Source: Poriferisodalis sp965237655 (GTDB taxonomy: Bacteria; Actinomycetota; Acidimicrobiia; Acidimicrobiales; Poriferisodalaceae). Taken from it: DNA of 64,000 nucleotides. The notes beneath the pieces were generated by a model. It saw only the letters and a program-made list of their open reading frames with translations. It had not been told where the DNA came from and did no database searches. Both the position numbers and the translations under genes were made by a program. The DNA is taken from positions 992,001 through 1,056,000 of the forward strand of contig NZ_CBDEGB010000001.1 in the NCBI RefSeq assembly GCF_965237655.1, in the 5' to 3' direction. Shown piece after piece: positions 52,614 through 61,358 of this stretch. The stretch's first letter is position 1, and every line of letters begins with the position of its first letter.

Positions 52614-53852
52614 ATGGTGGGTCTGGCGACATGGGTCTCGCAGGCGTACGAGACCGCCCGCAGCGTCATGCAGTTCGGCGAGTTCGAACATGATGCCGAC
52701 AAGCGGCACCTGATCCGGGCGGCCGACGTGTCCGACTTGCGCCGCATGGCGAAGCGCCGGATGCCCGGTGGCTGCTTCGACTACATCGACGGGGCAGCGG
52801 AGGATGAGATCAGCGCCGAGCGAAGCATGTCGGCGTACCACCGGTGGCAGTTTCGCCCGCGAGTGTTGCGCGATGTGACCGAGGTGGACATCTCGGGCAA
52901 GGTGCTGGGCCAGGACGTACCGATACCGCTGGTGATCGCACCGACGGGTTTCGACCGCATCGCCCATTCCCAAGGCGAGCTGGCGGTGGCACGAGCCGCT
53001 GAACGCGCCGGCATTCCCTACTCGCTGTCGACGATGGGGACGCGCTCAGTCGAAGAAGTGGCCCAAGTGTGCTCAGGGCGCAAGTTCTTCCAGGTGTACG
53101 TGTGGCGTGACCGACAGCTGATGGCCGATCTATTGCAGCGATCCGCGGCCTGCGGGTATGAGGCGATCATGATCACCGTCGACACGGCGGTGCTGGGGCG
53201 CCGCGAGCGCGACGTGCGCCATGGTTTCAGCCTGCCGCCCAAGCTCGGTCCCGACACGATCATCGATGGCCTGCTGCACCCGCGATGGCTGCTCGACTTC
53301 TTGAGCAACGAGCCGATCAAGTTCTCCAATTGCGAGGGGGGGACCGGCGGCGACGGCGGCGATGCGGTCGCCCTCGCCGACTACATCAACAGCCAATTCG
53401 ACCCGTCGCTGTCGTGGGACGACATCGAGTGGTTCCGTGATCGCTGGGACGGCCCCGTGATGCTCAAGGGGGTGCTGTCGCCGGACGATGCGAAGATCGC
53501 CGCCGACATCGAGCTCGACGCCGTGATCGTGTCCAACCACGGGGGACGCCAGCTCGACGGGGCCCCGGCCCCGCTGGAGTGCGTGCCGGCGATTCGCAAG
53601 GCAGTCGGTGACCGCTGCGAGGTGATCTGCGACGGCGGGATCCGGCGAGGCAGCGACATCGTCAAGGCGCTGGCACTGGGGGCGGACTCGGCGATGATCG
53701 GTCGTGCGTATCTGTATGCCCTCGGTGCTGCCGGCGAGACCGGAGTGGACTGGGTGCTCAACTACTTCGTCGAGGGGATGACCCGAACGATGCGCCTGAA
53801 CGGCGTCCGCTCCACCGCGGATCTGACGCCTGACTTGCTTGAACGCGTCTGA
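52614..53852 (+). CDS. FMN-dependent alpha-hydroxy-acid oxidase/dehydrogenase
   Basis: 412 residues, the L-lactate/glycolate oxidase fold. Key motifs: GGCFDYIDGAAEDEIS, APTGFDRIAHSQGE, ITVDTAVLGRRERDVR, and the active-site IVSNHGGRQLDGAPAPLE followed by VICDGGIRRGSDIVKALALG. AGAGAGGAGACAG gives a strong start. It is followed 10 bases later by the dimethylglycine-dehydrogenase-like gene, so both should be co-transcribed; glyoxylate from a glycolate substrate could feed the nearby aminotransferases. Confidence 0.85.
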   Translation: MVGLATWVSQAYETARSVMQFGEFEHDADKRHLIRAADVSDLRRMAKRRMPGGCFDYIDGAAEDEISAERSMSAYHRWQFRPRVLRDVTEVDISGKVLGQDVPIPLVIAPTGFDRIAHSQGELAVARAAERAGIPYSLSTMGTRSVEEVAQVCSGRKFFQVYVWRDRQLMADLLQRSAACGYEAIMITVDTAVLGRRERDVRHGFSLPPKLGPDTIIDGLLHPRWLLDFLSNEPIKFSNCEGGTGGDGGDAVALADYINSQFDPSLSWDDIEWFRDRWDGPVMLKGVLSPDDAKIAADIELDAVIVSNHGGRQLDGAPAPLECVPAIRKAVGDRCEVICDGGIRRGSDIVKALALGADSAMIGRAYLYALGAAGETGVDWVLNYFVEGMTRTMRLNGVRSTADLTPDLLERV

Positions 53853-53862
53853 GGCCGACCTG

Positions 53863-56412
53863 ATGGCAGAACAGACCTTGACCGGCCGCGCAGTGCCCAA
53901 TCGCACCCTCCCAGATCGAGCCGAGGTCGTCGTCGTGGGTGGGGGCGTCGTGGGCTGCGCGATCGCCTACCACCTCGTGCGGAGGGGCATCCGCGACGTG
54001 CTGCTGCTGGAGCAGAACCAGCTCACGTCGGGCACGACATGGCATGCCGCCGGGTTGGCGGCGCAGCTCAAATCGACCTACAGCCTCACCAAGCTCGCGA
54101 CCTACTCGGTGCGCCTGTTCGAAGCGCTGGAAGACGAGACGGGTCAGGCCACGGGCTTCCGCGCGCCGGGCTCGATCTCGGTGGCGTCGGACGCCGAGCG
54201 TTGGGAGGAGATCCTGCGAGGCGCCTCGATGGGGGCCTCCATCGGCGTCGAATCCCGGCAGATCGACATGGACGAGCTCTCGGAGATGTGGCCGCTGATC
54301 CGCACCGACGATCTGGTGGGCGCGCTGTACCTGCCCGATGACGGCATGGTCTCGCCCGTTGACGTGACGATGGCGCTGGCAAAGGGGGCGCGAGCGCACG
54401 GCTGCCGCATCGTCGAAGGCGTAGCGGTGACGGGCCTCGAGACGCGCAACGGCGCGATCTGCGGCGTGCGCGCTGAATCGGCGAACGGCGGCGAGGATGA
54501 AGCCCCCGATCACCTCATCGAAACCGAAACGGTGGTGCTGGCTACGGGCATGTGGACCCGCCATCTGGCTGCGCAGATCGGTGTCAACGTGCCGCTACAG
54601 GCCTGCGAGCACTTCTACGTCGTGACCGAGCCACTCGATGGCGTCGACGCGACGACGCCCATCATGCGCGATCCCGGCAACTTCTCGTACTTCAAGGAGG
54701 AGACCGGCAAGCTCATGGTCGGCTTCTTCGAACCGGAGGCCAAGGTCTGGCGCCTCGGCGGCGTTCCTCGGGACTTCAGCTTCGGCACCCTCGACGAGGA
54801 CTGGGACCACGTCGGACCGGTGTTCGAGCGCTCCTGTCACCGAGTGCCCGCACTCGAGGACTGCGGCGTGCAGCTGTTCTTCAACGGTCCCGAGTCGTTC
54901 ACGCCCGACGGCGTGTACTACCTGGGCGAGGCGCCCGAAGTCGACGGCTGTTTCGTGGCTGCCGGCTTCAACTCCGTCGGCATCCAGTCCGCCGGTGGGG
55001 CGGGATGGGTGCTGGCCGACTGGATCGCAGACCGGCACCCGCCGATGGACCTCTCAGCAGTGGACATCCGGCGTGCCATGCCGTTTCAGGCCGACAACGG
55101 CTACCTGGCCGAGCGCATCAGCGAGAGCCTCGGGCTGCTGTATGCGATGCACTGGCCGTTCTTCCAGTACACGAGCGCCCGCGATCAGCGTCGCTCGGCG
55201 CTGCACGACGCGATGGATGCGGCCGGTGCGGTCTTCGGCGAAACGGCCGGCTGGGAGCGGGCCAACTGGTTTGCCGAGCCGGGCCAGGGGCGCGAGTACC
55301 GCTACAGCTACGGCAAGCAGAACTGGTTCGAAAATTCGGGTCGGGAATGCGACGCGGTTCGCAACGGTGTGGCGGTGTTCGATCAGTCGTCGTTCGCCAA
55401 GTTCACGGTGCACGGTCCCGACGCGCTCGATGTGCTCGACACGCTGAGCGTGGCTTCGGTGGATGTGCCCGCCGGGCGCGCCGTCTACACCCAGTGGTGC
55501 AACGAGCGGGGCGGCATCGAAGCCGACCTGACCGTGACTCGGCTGGGCGACGACGAATTCTGGGTTGTCACGTCGGCTGCCAGTCAGACACGCGACTGGG
55601 CGTGGCTGCGCCGTGCCTGCCGTGGCCGCGACGTCAAGATCGCCGATGTGACCGACGACTGGGCGGTGCTCGGCCTGATGGGTCCGCAATCGAGGGACCT
55701 GCTCTGCACCCTCACCGAGGCCAACCTTGACAACGAGACGTTCGGCTTCGGCGCCGCTCAGCACATCGACATCGCGACGGCGACGGGCCAGACGTCGGTC
55801 CTGGCGGTACGCATGAGTTATGTGGGCGAGCTCGGCTGGGAGCTGTACGTCCCCAATGCGCAGGCGGTCGCGGTGTACGAGGCGCTGAGAGACGCTGGCA
55901 AGGCCGCCGACGGGTTGGAGCTGGCGCACGCCGGCTACCACGCCATGAACACGCTGCGACTGGAGTGCGGCTACCGCCACTGGGGGCACGACATCAGCGA
56001 TGAGGACACGCCTCTCGAATCAGGACTCGGGTTCGCGATCGCATGGGACAAGCAACGCGACTTCATCGGCCGTGCAGCGCTGGAAGCACAGCGTCACCAG
56101 CCGCGCACCCGCCGTTTGGTGCAGTTCCGTCTGGAAGATCCCGACCTGCTCGCCTACCACGACGAGCCGATCCGTCGTGACGGCGAACTCGTCGGCCGGG
56201 TCACTTCGGCCATGTGGAGTTACACCGAGGACCGCTGCCTGGCAATGGGCTACGTGACGCATCCGGCGGCGGCCGATCCGGATCCGCAGCCCGTCACCAA
56301 GTCCTGGCTCGACGCCGGCGCGTTCGATATCGAAATCGCCGGGAGACGCATCGCCGCCACGCCCTCGATCCGCAGCTTCTACGACCCCACCAACCAGCGC
56401 GTCCGCATGTAG
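53863..56412 (+). CDS. Dimethylglycine/sarcosine dehydrogenase-like flavoprotein (FAD + THF domains)
   Basis: 849 residues. N-terminal FAD/DAO domain (EVVVVGGGVVGCAIAYHLVR, SGTTWHAAGLAAQLKSTYSL; the His after TW is the usual covalent-flavin site), an FAO-type middle domain, and a C-terminal GcvT domain (VHGPDALDVLDTLSVAS, MSYVGELGWELYVPNAQA). It demethylates an N-methyl amino acid or betaine derivative and passes the carbon to tetrahydrofolate. The ATG at 53863 is preferred to an upstream TTG at 53839. Confidence 0.85.
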   Translation: MAEQTLTGRAVPNRTLPDRAEVVVVGGGVVGCAIAYHLVRRGIRDVLLLEQNQLTSGTTWHAAGLAAQLKSTYSLTKLATYSVRLFEALEDETGQATGFRAPGSISVASDAERWEEILRGASMGASIGVESRQIDMDELSEMWPLIRTDDLVGALYLPDDGMVSPVDVTMALAKGARAHGCRIVEGVAVTGLETRNGAICGVRAESANGGEDEAPDHLIETETVVLATGMWTRHLAAQIGVNVPLQACEHFYVVTEPLDGVDATTPIMRDPGNFSYFKEETGKLMVGFFEPEAKVWRLGGVPRDFSFGTLDEDWDHVGPVFERSCHRVPALEDCGVQLFFNGPESFTPDGVYYLGEAPEVDGCFVAAGFNSVGIQSAGGAGWVLADWIADRHPPMDLSAVDIRRAMPFQADNGYLAERISESLGLLYAMHWPFFQYTSARDQRRSALHDAMDAAGAVFGETAGWERANWFAEPGQGREYRYSYGKQNWFENSGRECDAVRNGVAVFDQSSFAKFTVHGPDALDVLDTLSVASVDVPAGRAVYTQWCNERGGIEADLTVTRLGDDEFWVVTSAASQTRDWAWLRRACRGRDVKIADVTDDWAVLGLMGPQSRDLLCTLTEANLDNETFGFGAAQHIDIATATGQTSVLAVRMSYVGELGWELYVPNAQAVAVYEALRDAGKAADGLELAHAGYHAMNTLRLECGYRHWGHDISDEDTPLESGLGFAIAWDKQRDFIGRAALEAQRHQPRTRRLVQFRLEDPDLLAYHDEPIRRDGELVGRVTSAMWSYTEDRCLAMGYVTHPAAADPDPQPVTKSWLDAGAFDIEIAGRRIAATPSIRSFYDPTNQRVRM

Positions 56413-56422
56413 TTCGGGATAC

Positions 56423-56461
56423 GCGCAGCGGTGCGCGGAACGGGTGATAATTTGTGCGCAC
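56423..56461. promoter_or_regulatory. Dyads between the two dimethylglycine-dehydrogenase-like genes
   Basis: GCGCA-GCGG-TGCGC at 56423-56436 and the palindrome GTGCGCAC at 56454-56461 flank an AT-rich GATAATTT. They may be a weak terminator followed by a promoter or operator for the second gene. Confidence 0.3.
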
Positions 56462-56563
56462 TACGTCGGCATGCCACGGGGCCGGTACCGGGGGGTACGG
56501 CTCTCGTCTGGCCTGGAACATTGGGGACCTGTGTATGGCTGAGCAGGCCCGGCATCACTGAGC

Positions 56564-59062
56564 ATGCCTGAACAAGCGCGATGCGTCATTATCGGCGGCG
56601 GGGCAATGGGCGCCGGTCTGCTGTATGCCCTCGCGCACGAGGGCTGGACCGACACGATCCTGGTCGAAAAGGGGGAGCTGACCTCCGGATCGACCTGGCA
56701 CGCCGCTGGGCTGATCCCGAACTTCATCGGCGATCTGAACATGGCGAAGTGCCATCAGGAGGCGATCGCGCTCTACCCGCGGCTGGAAGCCGAGACGGGG
56801 CTCTCCGCCGGCTGGCACGGCTGCGGTGCCCTCCGGTTGGCACGCACTGCCGACGAGGCCGACTGGCACCACTACGTCCACGCCATGCTCACCCAGATCG
56901 GTGTCGAGTCCTATCTCATCGGGCCCAATGAGATCGCCGAGCGGCACCCGCTTCTGACCGACCTCAGCGACGTCCGTCTCGGCTTCTACACCCCCAACGA
57001 TGGCTGGACCGACCCGTCGAGTTGTACCAACGCCATGGCCAAGGGCGCCCGCGATCTCGGCTGCCGGATCATGCGGCACACGCTGGTGACCGGCATGTCC
57101 CAGCGTGCAGACGGCACCTGGGACGTGACCATCGTTCGCGGCGGCGCGGAACCAGGGCGGCGCCGCAACGGGTCGAACGGCGACGACGAGCAGGACACCA
57201 TTCATTGCGAGCACGTCGTCAATGCCGCGGGGCACTACGCACCGCAGCTGGGGGCGATGATCGGGCTTGACGTGCCGATCGTGTCGGTCATCCACCAGTA
57301 TCTGGTCACCGAATCCGTCCCGGCCGTGGCTGCGCTCGAGGCCGAGCTGCCGGTTGTGCGCGATCCCCGCGCGTCCTGCTACTACCGCCAGGAAATCGAC
57401 GGCCTGCTTATCGGGCCGTATGAGATGTCCGGCGCACGGTCGTACGGCATCGATGGCATCGACTGGGACCTGCACTTCCACCTTCCCGGTCAGGATCTCG
57501 ACGTCTTGGAGGAGTGTTTGGATTTCGCGCAGCAGCGCATTGGCGCGCTCTCCGAAGCCGGCATCAAGCAGGTGGTGTCAGGGCCGATCACCCACACGCC
57601 TGACTCGGGATACCTGATGGGGCCCGCCCCGGGCGTGCGCAACTACTGGCACTGCAACGGGGCGTCCATCGGCATCACCCAGGGCCCCGGCGCCGGGAGG
57701 TTCCTGGCGCAGTGGATAGTCCACGGCCAGACCGAGATCAACGTGCGCGGCATGGACCCTCGCCGCTTCGGCGACCACACCGGCCCCAAGTCGCAGTTTG
57801 CGTTTGAGAAGGCCATCGACGAGTACCACGAGATGTACCAAGTGCGGCTGCCGGGCGAGCAACGCGCCGCCGGCCGACCGGTGAAGAGCACTCCGCTGTG
57901 GGAGCGCTTCGACGCCTTGGGTGCGCAATGGCAGGAAATCTATGGCTGGGAGCGCCCGCAGTATTTCTCGCCCGACGGCAGCCCGGAGGCGCACTCGTTC
58001 CGCCGTTCCAACGCGCACGACGTCGTCGGCGCCGAGGTTCGGGGCGTGCGTGAACGTGTCGGTGTCGCCGACCTGAGCGCGTTCGCCAAGTTCGAGGTGA
58101 GCGGCCCTGACGCTGCCGCCTTGCTGGACCGGCTGTCGGCCAACCGCTTGCCTGGGCGCGACGGCGGCATCCGCTTGACGCACATGCTGACCGAGCTGGG
58201 CGGCATCGAGTGCGAGATGACGATTGCACGGCTTGCGCCGGACCGGTTCTGGCTGGCCTCCGCGATCATGGGCGAGAGCCACGACCTGGACTGGCTGCGC
58301 GACCACGTTGAGGCTGGCGAGCAGGTGAGCGTGCGCGACGCCACTGACGCCACCGCCATCTTGGGAGTCACCGGCCCGCGCGCTCGCGACGTGCTCGCCC
58401 CGCTGACCGATGCCGATCTCGGCAACGACGCGTTTAGCTGGCTCACAGCCCAACAGATCACCGTGGCGGGAGTGCCCGTCATCGCGCTGCGGGTGTCCTA
58501 CGTCGGCGAATTGGGCTGGGAGCTGCATTGCCCGATGGGTGACTTGGGCCGGCTCTACGACGCCGTCGCAGAAGCCGGCAGCCCGCACGGCCTAGTGCAT
58601 TTCGGCAGCTACGCCATGAACGTCATGCGCATCGAGAAGGCGTACAAGGCGTGGGGGAGCGAGTTGACCACCGAGATCACTCCGGTGGAGGCGCGTCTCG
58701 GACGTTTCGTTGATTACCAACGGCCGTTTGTCGGTCGCGACGCCGCCGCGGCGCGCCGCGAATCCGAAGATCGCGGCGAGCCGCTGTCGATGGTGCTCGT
58801 GTATTGCGAGGTGGACGCCACCGACAACGAGGTGCGAGGTAACGAGCCCGCATTTGCGACCGGCAGCGACGAGCCGATGGGAATCGGCACGAGCGGCGCC
58901 TGGGGCCACACCGTGGGCCGCAGCCTCGCTTTCGTGTATGTGGATCCCCGATTCGAAGCATCCGGCAGCACCTTCGAACTCGACCTGCTCGGCGAGCGCC
59001 GCACCGCCACCGTGCTCGCTGAGGCCGCATATGACCCCGCCAACAAAGCGCTTCGCGCCTGA
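56564..59062 (+). CDS. Second dimethylglycine/sarcosine dehydrogenase-like flavoprotein
   Basis: 832 residues of the same architecture as its neighbour: FAD domain (CVIIGGGAMGAGLLYALAHE, SGSTWHAAGLIPNFIGDLN), middle domain and GcvT domain from about 480 (EVSGPDAAALLDRLSANRLP, RVSYVGELGWELHCPMG). The divergence from the upstream copy suggests another substrate. The final codons L-R-A-stop form part of a 4 x 25-bp tandem repeat that reaches the next gene. The ribosome site before ATG 56564 is weak. Confidence 0.84.
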   Translation: MPEQARCVIIGGGAMGAGLLYALAHEGWTDTILVEKGELTSGSTWHAAGLIPNFIGDLNMAKCHQEAIALYPRLEAETGLSAGWHGCGALRLARTADEADWHHYVHAMLTQIGVESYLIGPNEIAERHPLLTDLSDVRLGFYTPNDGWTDPSSCTNAMAKGARDLGCRIMRHTLVTGMSQRADGTWDVTIVRGGAEPGRRRNGSNGDDEQDTIHCEHVVNAAGHYAPQLGAMIGLDVPIVSVIHQYLVTESVPAVAALEAELPVVRDPRASCYYRQEIDGLLIGPYEMSGARSYGIDGIDWDLHFHLPGQDLDVLEECLDFAQQRIGALSEAGIKQVVSGPITHTPDSGYLMGPAPGVRNYWHCNGASIGITQGPGAGRFLAQWIVHGQTEINVRGMDPRRFGDHTGPKSQFAFEKAIDEYHEMYQVRLPGEQRAAGRPVKSTPLWERFDALGAQWQEIYGWERPQYFSPDGSPEAHSFRRSNAHDVVGAEVRGVRERVGVADLSAFAKFEVSGPDAAALLDRLSANRLPGRDGGIRLTHMLTELGGIECEMTIARLAPDRFWLASAIMGESHDLDWLRDHVEAGEQVSVRDATDATAILGVTGPRARDVLAPLTDADLGNDAFSWLTAQQITVAGVPVIALRVSYVGELGWELHCPMGDLGRLYDAVAEAGSPHGLVHFGSYAMNVMRIEKAYKAWGSELTTEITPVEARLGRFVDYQRPFVGRDAAAARRESEDRGEPLSMVLVYCEVDATDNEVRGNEPAFATGSDEPMGIGTSGAWGHTVGRSLAFVYVDPRFEASGSTFELDLLGERRTATVLAEAAYDPANKALRA

Positions 59063-59150
59063 GAGGAAACGCAGGCTTCGAGCCTGACAGGAAGAACTGG
59101 CTTCGCGCCTGAGAGGAAACGCAGGCTTCGAGCCTGAGCAGCAGACGAGG
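59051..59150 (+). repeat. Four tandem 25-bp repeats with two hairpins
   Basis: Units start at 59051, 59076, 59101 and 59126. Each begins CTTCG(C/A)GCCTGA; units 1 and 3 are identical and 2 and 4 are close variants. The first unit holds the stop of the upstream gene, and the last ends in GACGAGG, the likely ribosome site of the MttB gene. The boundary between units 1-2 and 3-4 forms CAGGCT-TCG-AGCCTG hairpins (59072-59086, 59122-59136). Confidence 0.92.
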
Positions 59151-59152
59151 TT

Positions 59153-60799
59153 GTGAGCGCCTCAGCGAGCACAACGACGACGAGCGCCCTGGAGGTGTTC
59201 CCCGCAATGGCAGATACCAATCCTCCCGAAGCGTCTCCGACGTCAACCTCTGGCGAAGCGCCGCGGAGACGCCGCGGCGGTGGCCGAGCGGGACGCATCG
59301 CCATACGCGAGGCCGTTCCCGAAGCTGATCGCCGTCCAGTTCGGCCCGGCTTGCCCGCCGGCCGCTTCAAGCCGCTCACCGATGCCGATATGCAGCAGGT
59401 GTTCGAGACGGCCCTGTCCCTGCTCGAAGACATCGGCATGGGCGAGCCGCTCGACGAGTTCATTGAAGCGGCGACGCCCCTCGGCGGCTGGGTGGACGAC
59501 AACGGTCGCCTGCGACTGCCCCGCGGCATCGTCGAGCGGGCCATTTCAACAGCGGCCAAAGAGTGGATCTGGCACGGCTTCGACGACGACCAGTCGGTGC
59601 ACGTAGGCGGCGAGCACGTCTACTTCGGCACCTCGGGCGCGGCAGTGCTCATATACGACCACGTCACGCGCACGTTCCGGCACTCGGTGGCACAGGACGT
59701 GTACGACTGCGGCCGTCTCGTCGACACGCTCGACAACCTGCACTTCTACGTGCGCACAGTCGTGGCCCGCGACCTGCCCGAAACCCGTGACCTCGACATC
59801 ACCACGGCATACGCAGTGATGTGCAGCACCACGAAACCGGGCGGATCCTCGTGGTTCGACCCACGTTGGGTGTACGAATCGGTCGAGATGTTCGACCTCG
59901 TGCTTGGTGGCCCGGGCGAGTTTGCGAAGCGTCCGTTCATGGCTGCGAACAACACCTTCGTGGTGCCCCCGCTGCGCTTCGCTCACGATTCGGCGAGGTG
60001 CTTGGTTGCACAGGTGCGCACAGGCATGCCGATCAACCTGCTCTCGGCCCTACAAGCTGGCGCCACCGCGCCCGCGGCGCTCGGAGGCGCACTGGCACAG
60101 GCGCTGGCAGAGTGCCTTGGCGGGCTGACCTTCGTGAACCTGCTGTCGCCCGGGCATCCATGCTTGCTGGGCTTGTGGCCGTTCGTGTCCGACCTGCGCA
60201 CGGGAGCCATGAGCGGGGGATCGGGCGAGGAAGGCATCCTCAACGCCGCCGCGGCCCAAGTCGGCCACTGGCTCGGACTGCCCACCGGCGTGGCGGCGGG
60301 CATGACGGACTCCAAGGTGAATGACGCCCAGGCCGGCTACGAGAAGGGTCTGAACGTGGGGCTGGCCGCGCACGCCGGAGCGAACATCGTCTACGAGTCG
60401 GCAGGGATGCTGGCCAGCCTGCTGGCGTGCTCGCACGAAGCACTGGTGATTGACAACGACATGCTGGGAGCCATCAACCGCACCGTTCGAGGCATTGAGG
60501 TGAACGCTGACACCCTGTCGGCCGATCTCATCGCCGAGGTCATTGCCGGTCCAGGGCACTTCCTCGGCTCAACGCAGACGCTCGAGCTCATGGAGACCGA
60601 GTACCTGTACCCGCTGGTGAGCAACCGGGACACTCCCGAAGACTGGGCCGATGCAGGCAGCCGGGCTGCACACGATGTCGCGCATGATCGGGTGACGGCC
60701 ACGTTGGCTGACCACTGGCCGTCGCACATCAGTCCCGCCGTCGACGCCGCCATTCGCGACGCCTTCCCGATCAGCCTGTCACCCCAGGGCCGCGCCTAG
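59153..60799 (+). CDS. MttB-family trimethylamine/betaine methyltransferase, non-pyrrolysine
   Basis: 548 residues. The first 70 are a low-complexity, Arg-rich extension; the rest is the MttB TIM-barrel (FKPLTDADMQQVFETALSLL, RLRLPRGIVERAISTAAKEW, PTGVAAGMTDSKVNDAQAGY, GANIVYESAGMLASLLACS). No amber codon interrupts the frame, so it belongs with MtgB-like enzymes that transfer a methyl from glycine betaine or related quaternary amines to a corrinoid protein. No corrinoid partner is seen in the window. GTG 59153 follows GACGAGG; an ATG at 59207 is an alternative. Confidence 0.85.
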   Translation: MSASASTTTTSALEVFPAMADTNPPEASPTSTSGEAPRRRRGGGRAGRIAIREAVPEADRRPVRPGLPAGRFKPLTDADMQQVFETALSLLEDIGMGEPLDEFIEAATPLGGWVDDNGRLRLPRGIVERAISTAAKEWIWHGFDDDQSVHVGGEHVYFGTSGAAVLIYDHVTRTFRHSVAQDVYDCGRLVDTLDNLHFYVRTVVARDLPETRDLDITTAYAVMCSTTKPGGSSWFDPRWVYESVEMFDLVLGGPGEFAKRPFMAANNTFVVPPLRFAHDSARCLVAQVRTGMPINLLSALQAGATAPAALGGALAQALAECLGGLTFVNLLSPGHPCLLGLWPFVSDLRTGAMSGGSGEEGILNAAAAQVGHWLGLPTGVAAGMTDSKVNDAQAGYEKGLNVGLAAHAGANIVYESAGMLASLLACSHEALVIDNDMLGAINRTVRGIEVNADTLSADLIAEVIAGPGHFLGSTQTLELMETEYLYPLVSNRDTPEDWADAGSRAAHDVAHDRVTATLADHWPSHISPAVDAAIRDAFPISLSPQGRA

Positions 60800-60808
60800 C
60801 TTGAGCCC

Positions 60809-61330
60809 GTGGCGCGAGATGCGGTTCCCAACGTGGTGCTGACCGGTTTCATGGGGACCGGCAAATCCACGGTCGGACGGCTCATCGCTCGCGAACTTGG
60901 CTGGGCCTTCGTTGACACTGACGATGTCATCGTGGATCGACACGGGACCATCGAGGCCATCTTTGAGACGCGCGGCGAGGACGCATTCCGGGCACACGAG
61001 CGAGAGGTGGCCGCTGAGGTGGCCGGGCGTCAGCATCACGTCATCGCCACGGGCGGTCGGCTGCTGCTTGACGCGGCGAATGCCGACGCTCTCACCGCCA
61101 CAGGTCGGGTCTTCTGCCTCGTTGCAGACGCCGATGAGATCATCCGCCGCCTGCGGGCGGATACCGACGGCCCGGTGCGACCGCTGCTGGCGGGCAAGAA
61201 CGCGACCGCTGCGGTGACTCGCCTCTTGAACGAACGAGCGGCTGGCTACGGGCAGTTCGAGCAGGTCCCGACCGCCCGGCATTCCCCTGAGGACATCGCC
61301 GCGGACATCATCGGGCGCCTCGGCATCTGA
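60809..61330 (+). CDS. aroK: Shikimate kinase
   Basis: 173 residues. P-loop VLTGFMGTGKSTVGRLIARE, shikimate-site DTDDVIVDRHG and FRAHEREV, then VIATGGRLLL and the lid region RPLLAGKNA. It phosphorylates shikimate in aromatic amino acid synthesis. Usually it lies beside aroB or aroC; here it stands behind the MttB gene with a GTG start 9 bases after its stop. The glycine of the usual GGG motif is replaced (ATGGRLL), within family variation. Confidence 0.82.
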   Translation: MARDAVPNVVLTGFMGTGKSTVGRLIARELGWAFVDTDDVIVDRHGTIEAIFETRGEDAFRAHEREVAAEVAGRQHHVIATGGRLLLDAANADALTATGRVFCLVADADEIIRRLRADTDGPVRPLLAGKNATAAVTRLLNERAAGYGQFEQVPTARHSPEDIAADIIGRLGI

Positions 61331-61358
61331 CCGGCGCCGACGCAGCGTTGAAGGCCGT

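Noticed and set aside
59051..59150. CRISPR-like array
   Set aside because: Repeats are contiguous 25-bp units with no unique spacers and no cas genes nearby.
59153..60799. Pyrrolysine-type MttB
   Set aside because: No in-frame TAG and no pyl genes in the window; fits the non-pyrrolysine branch.
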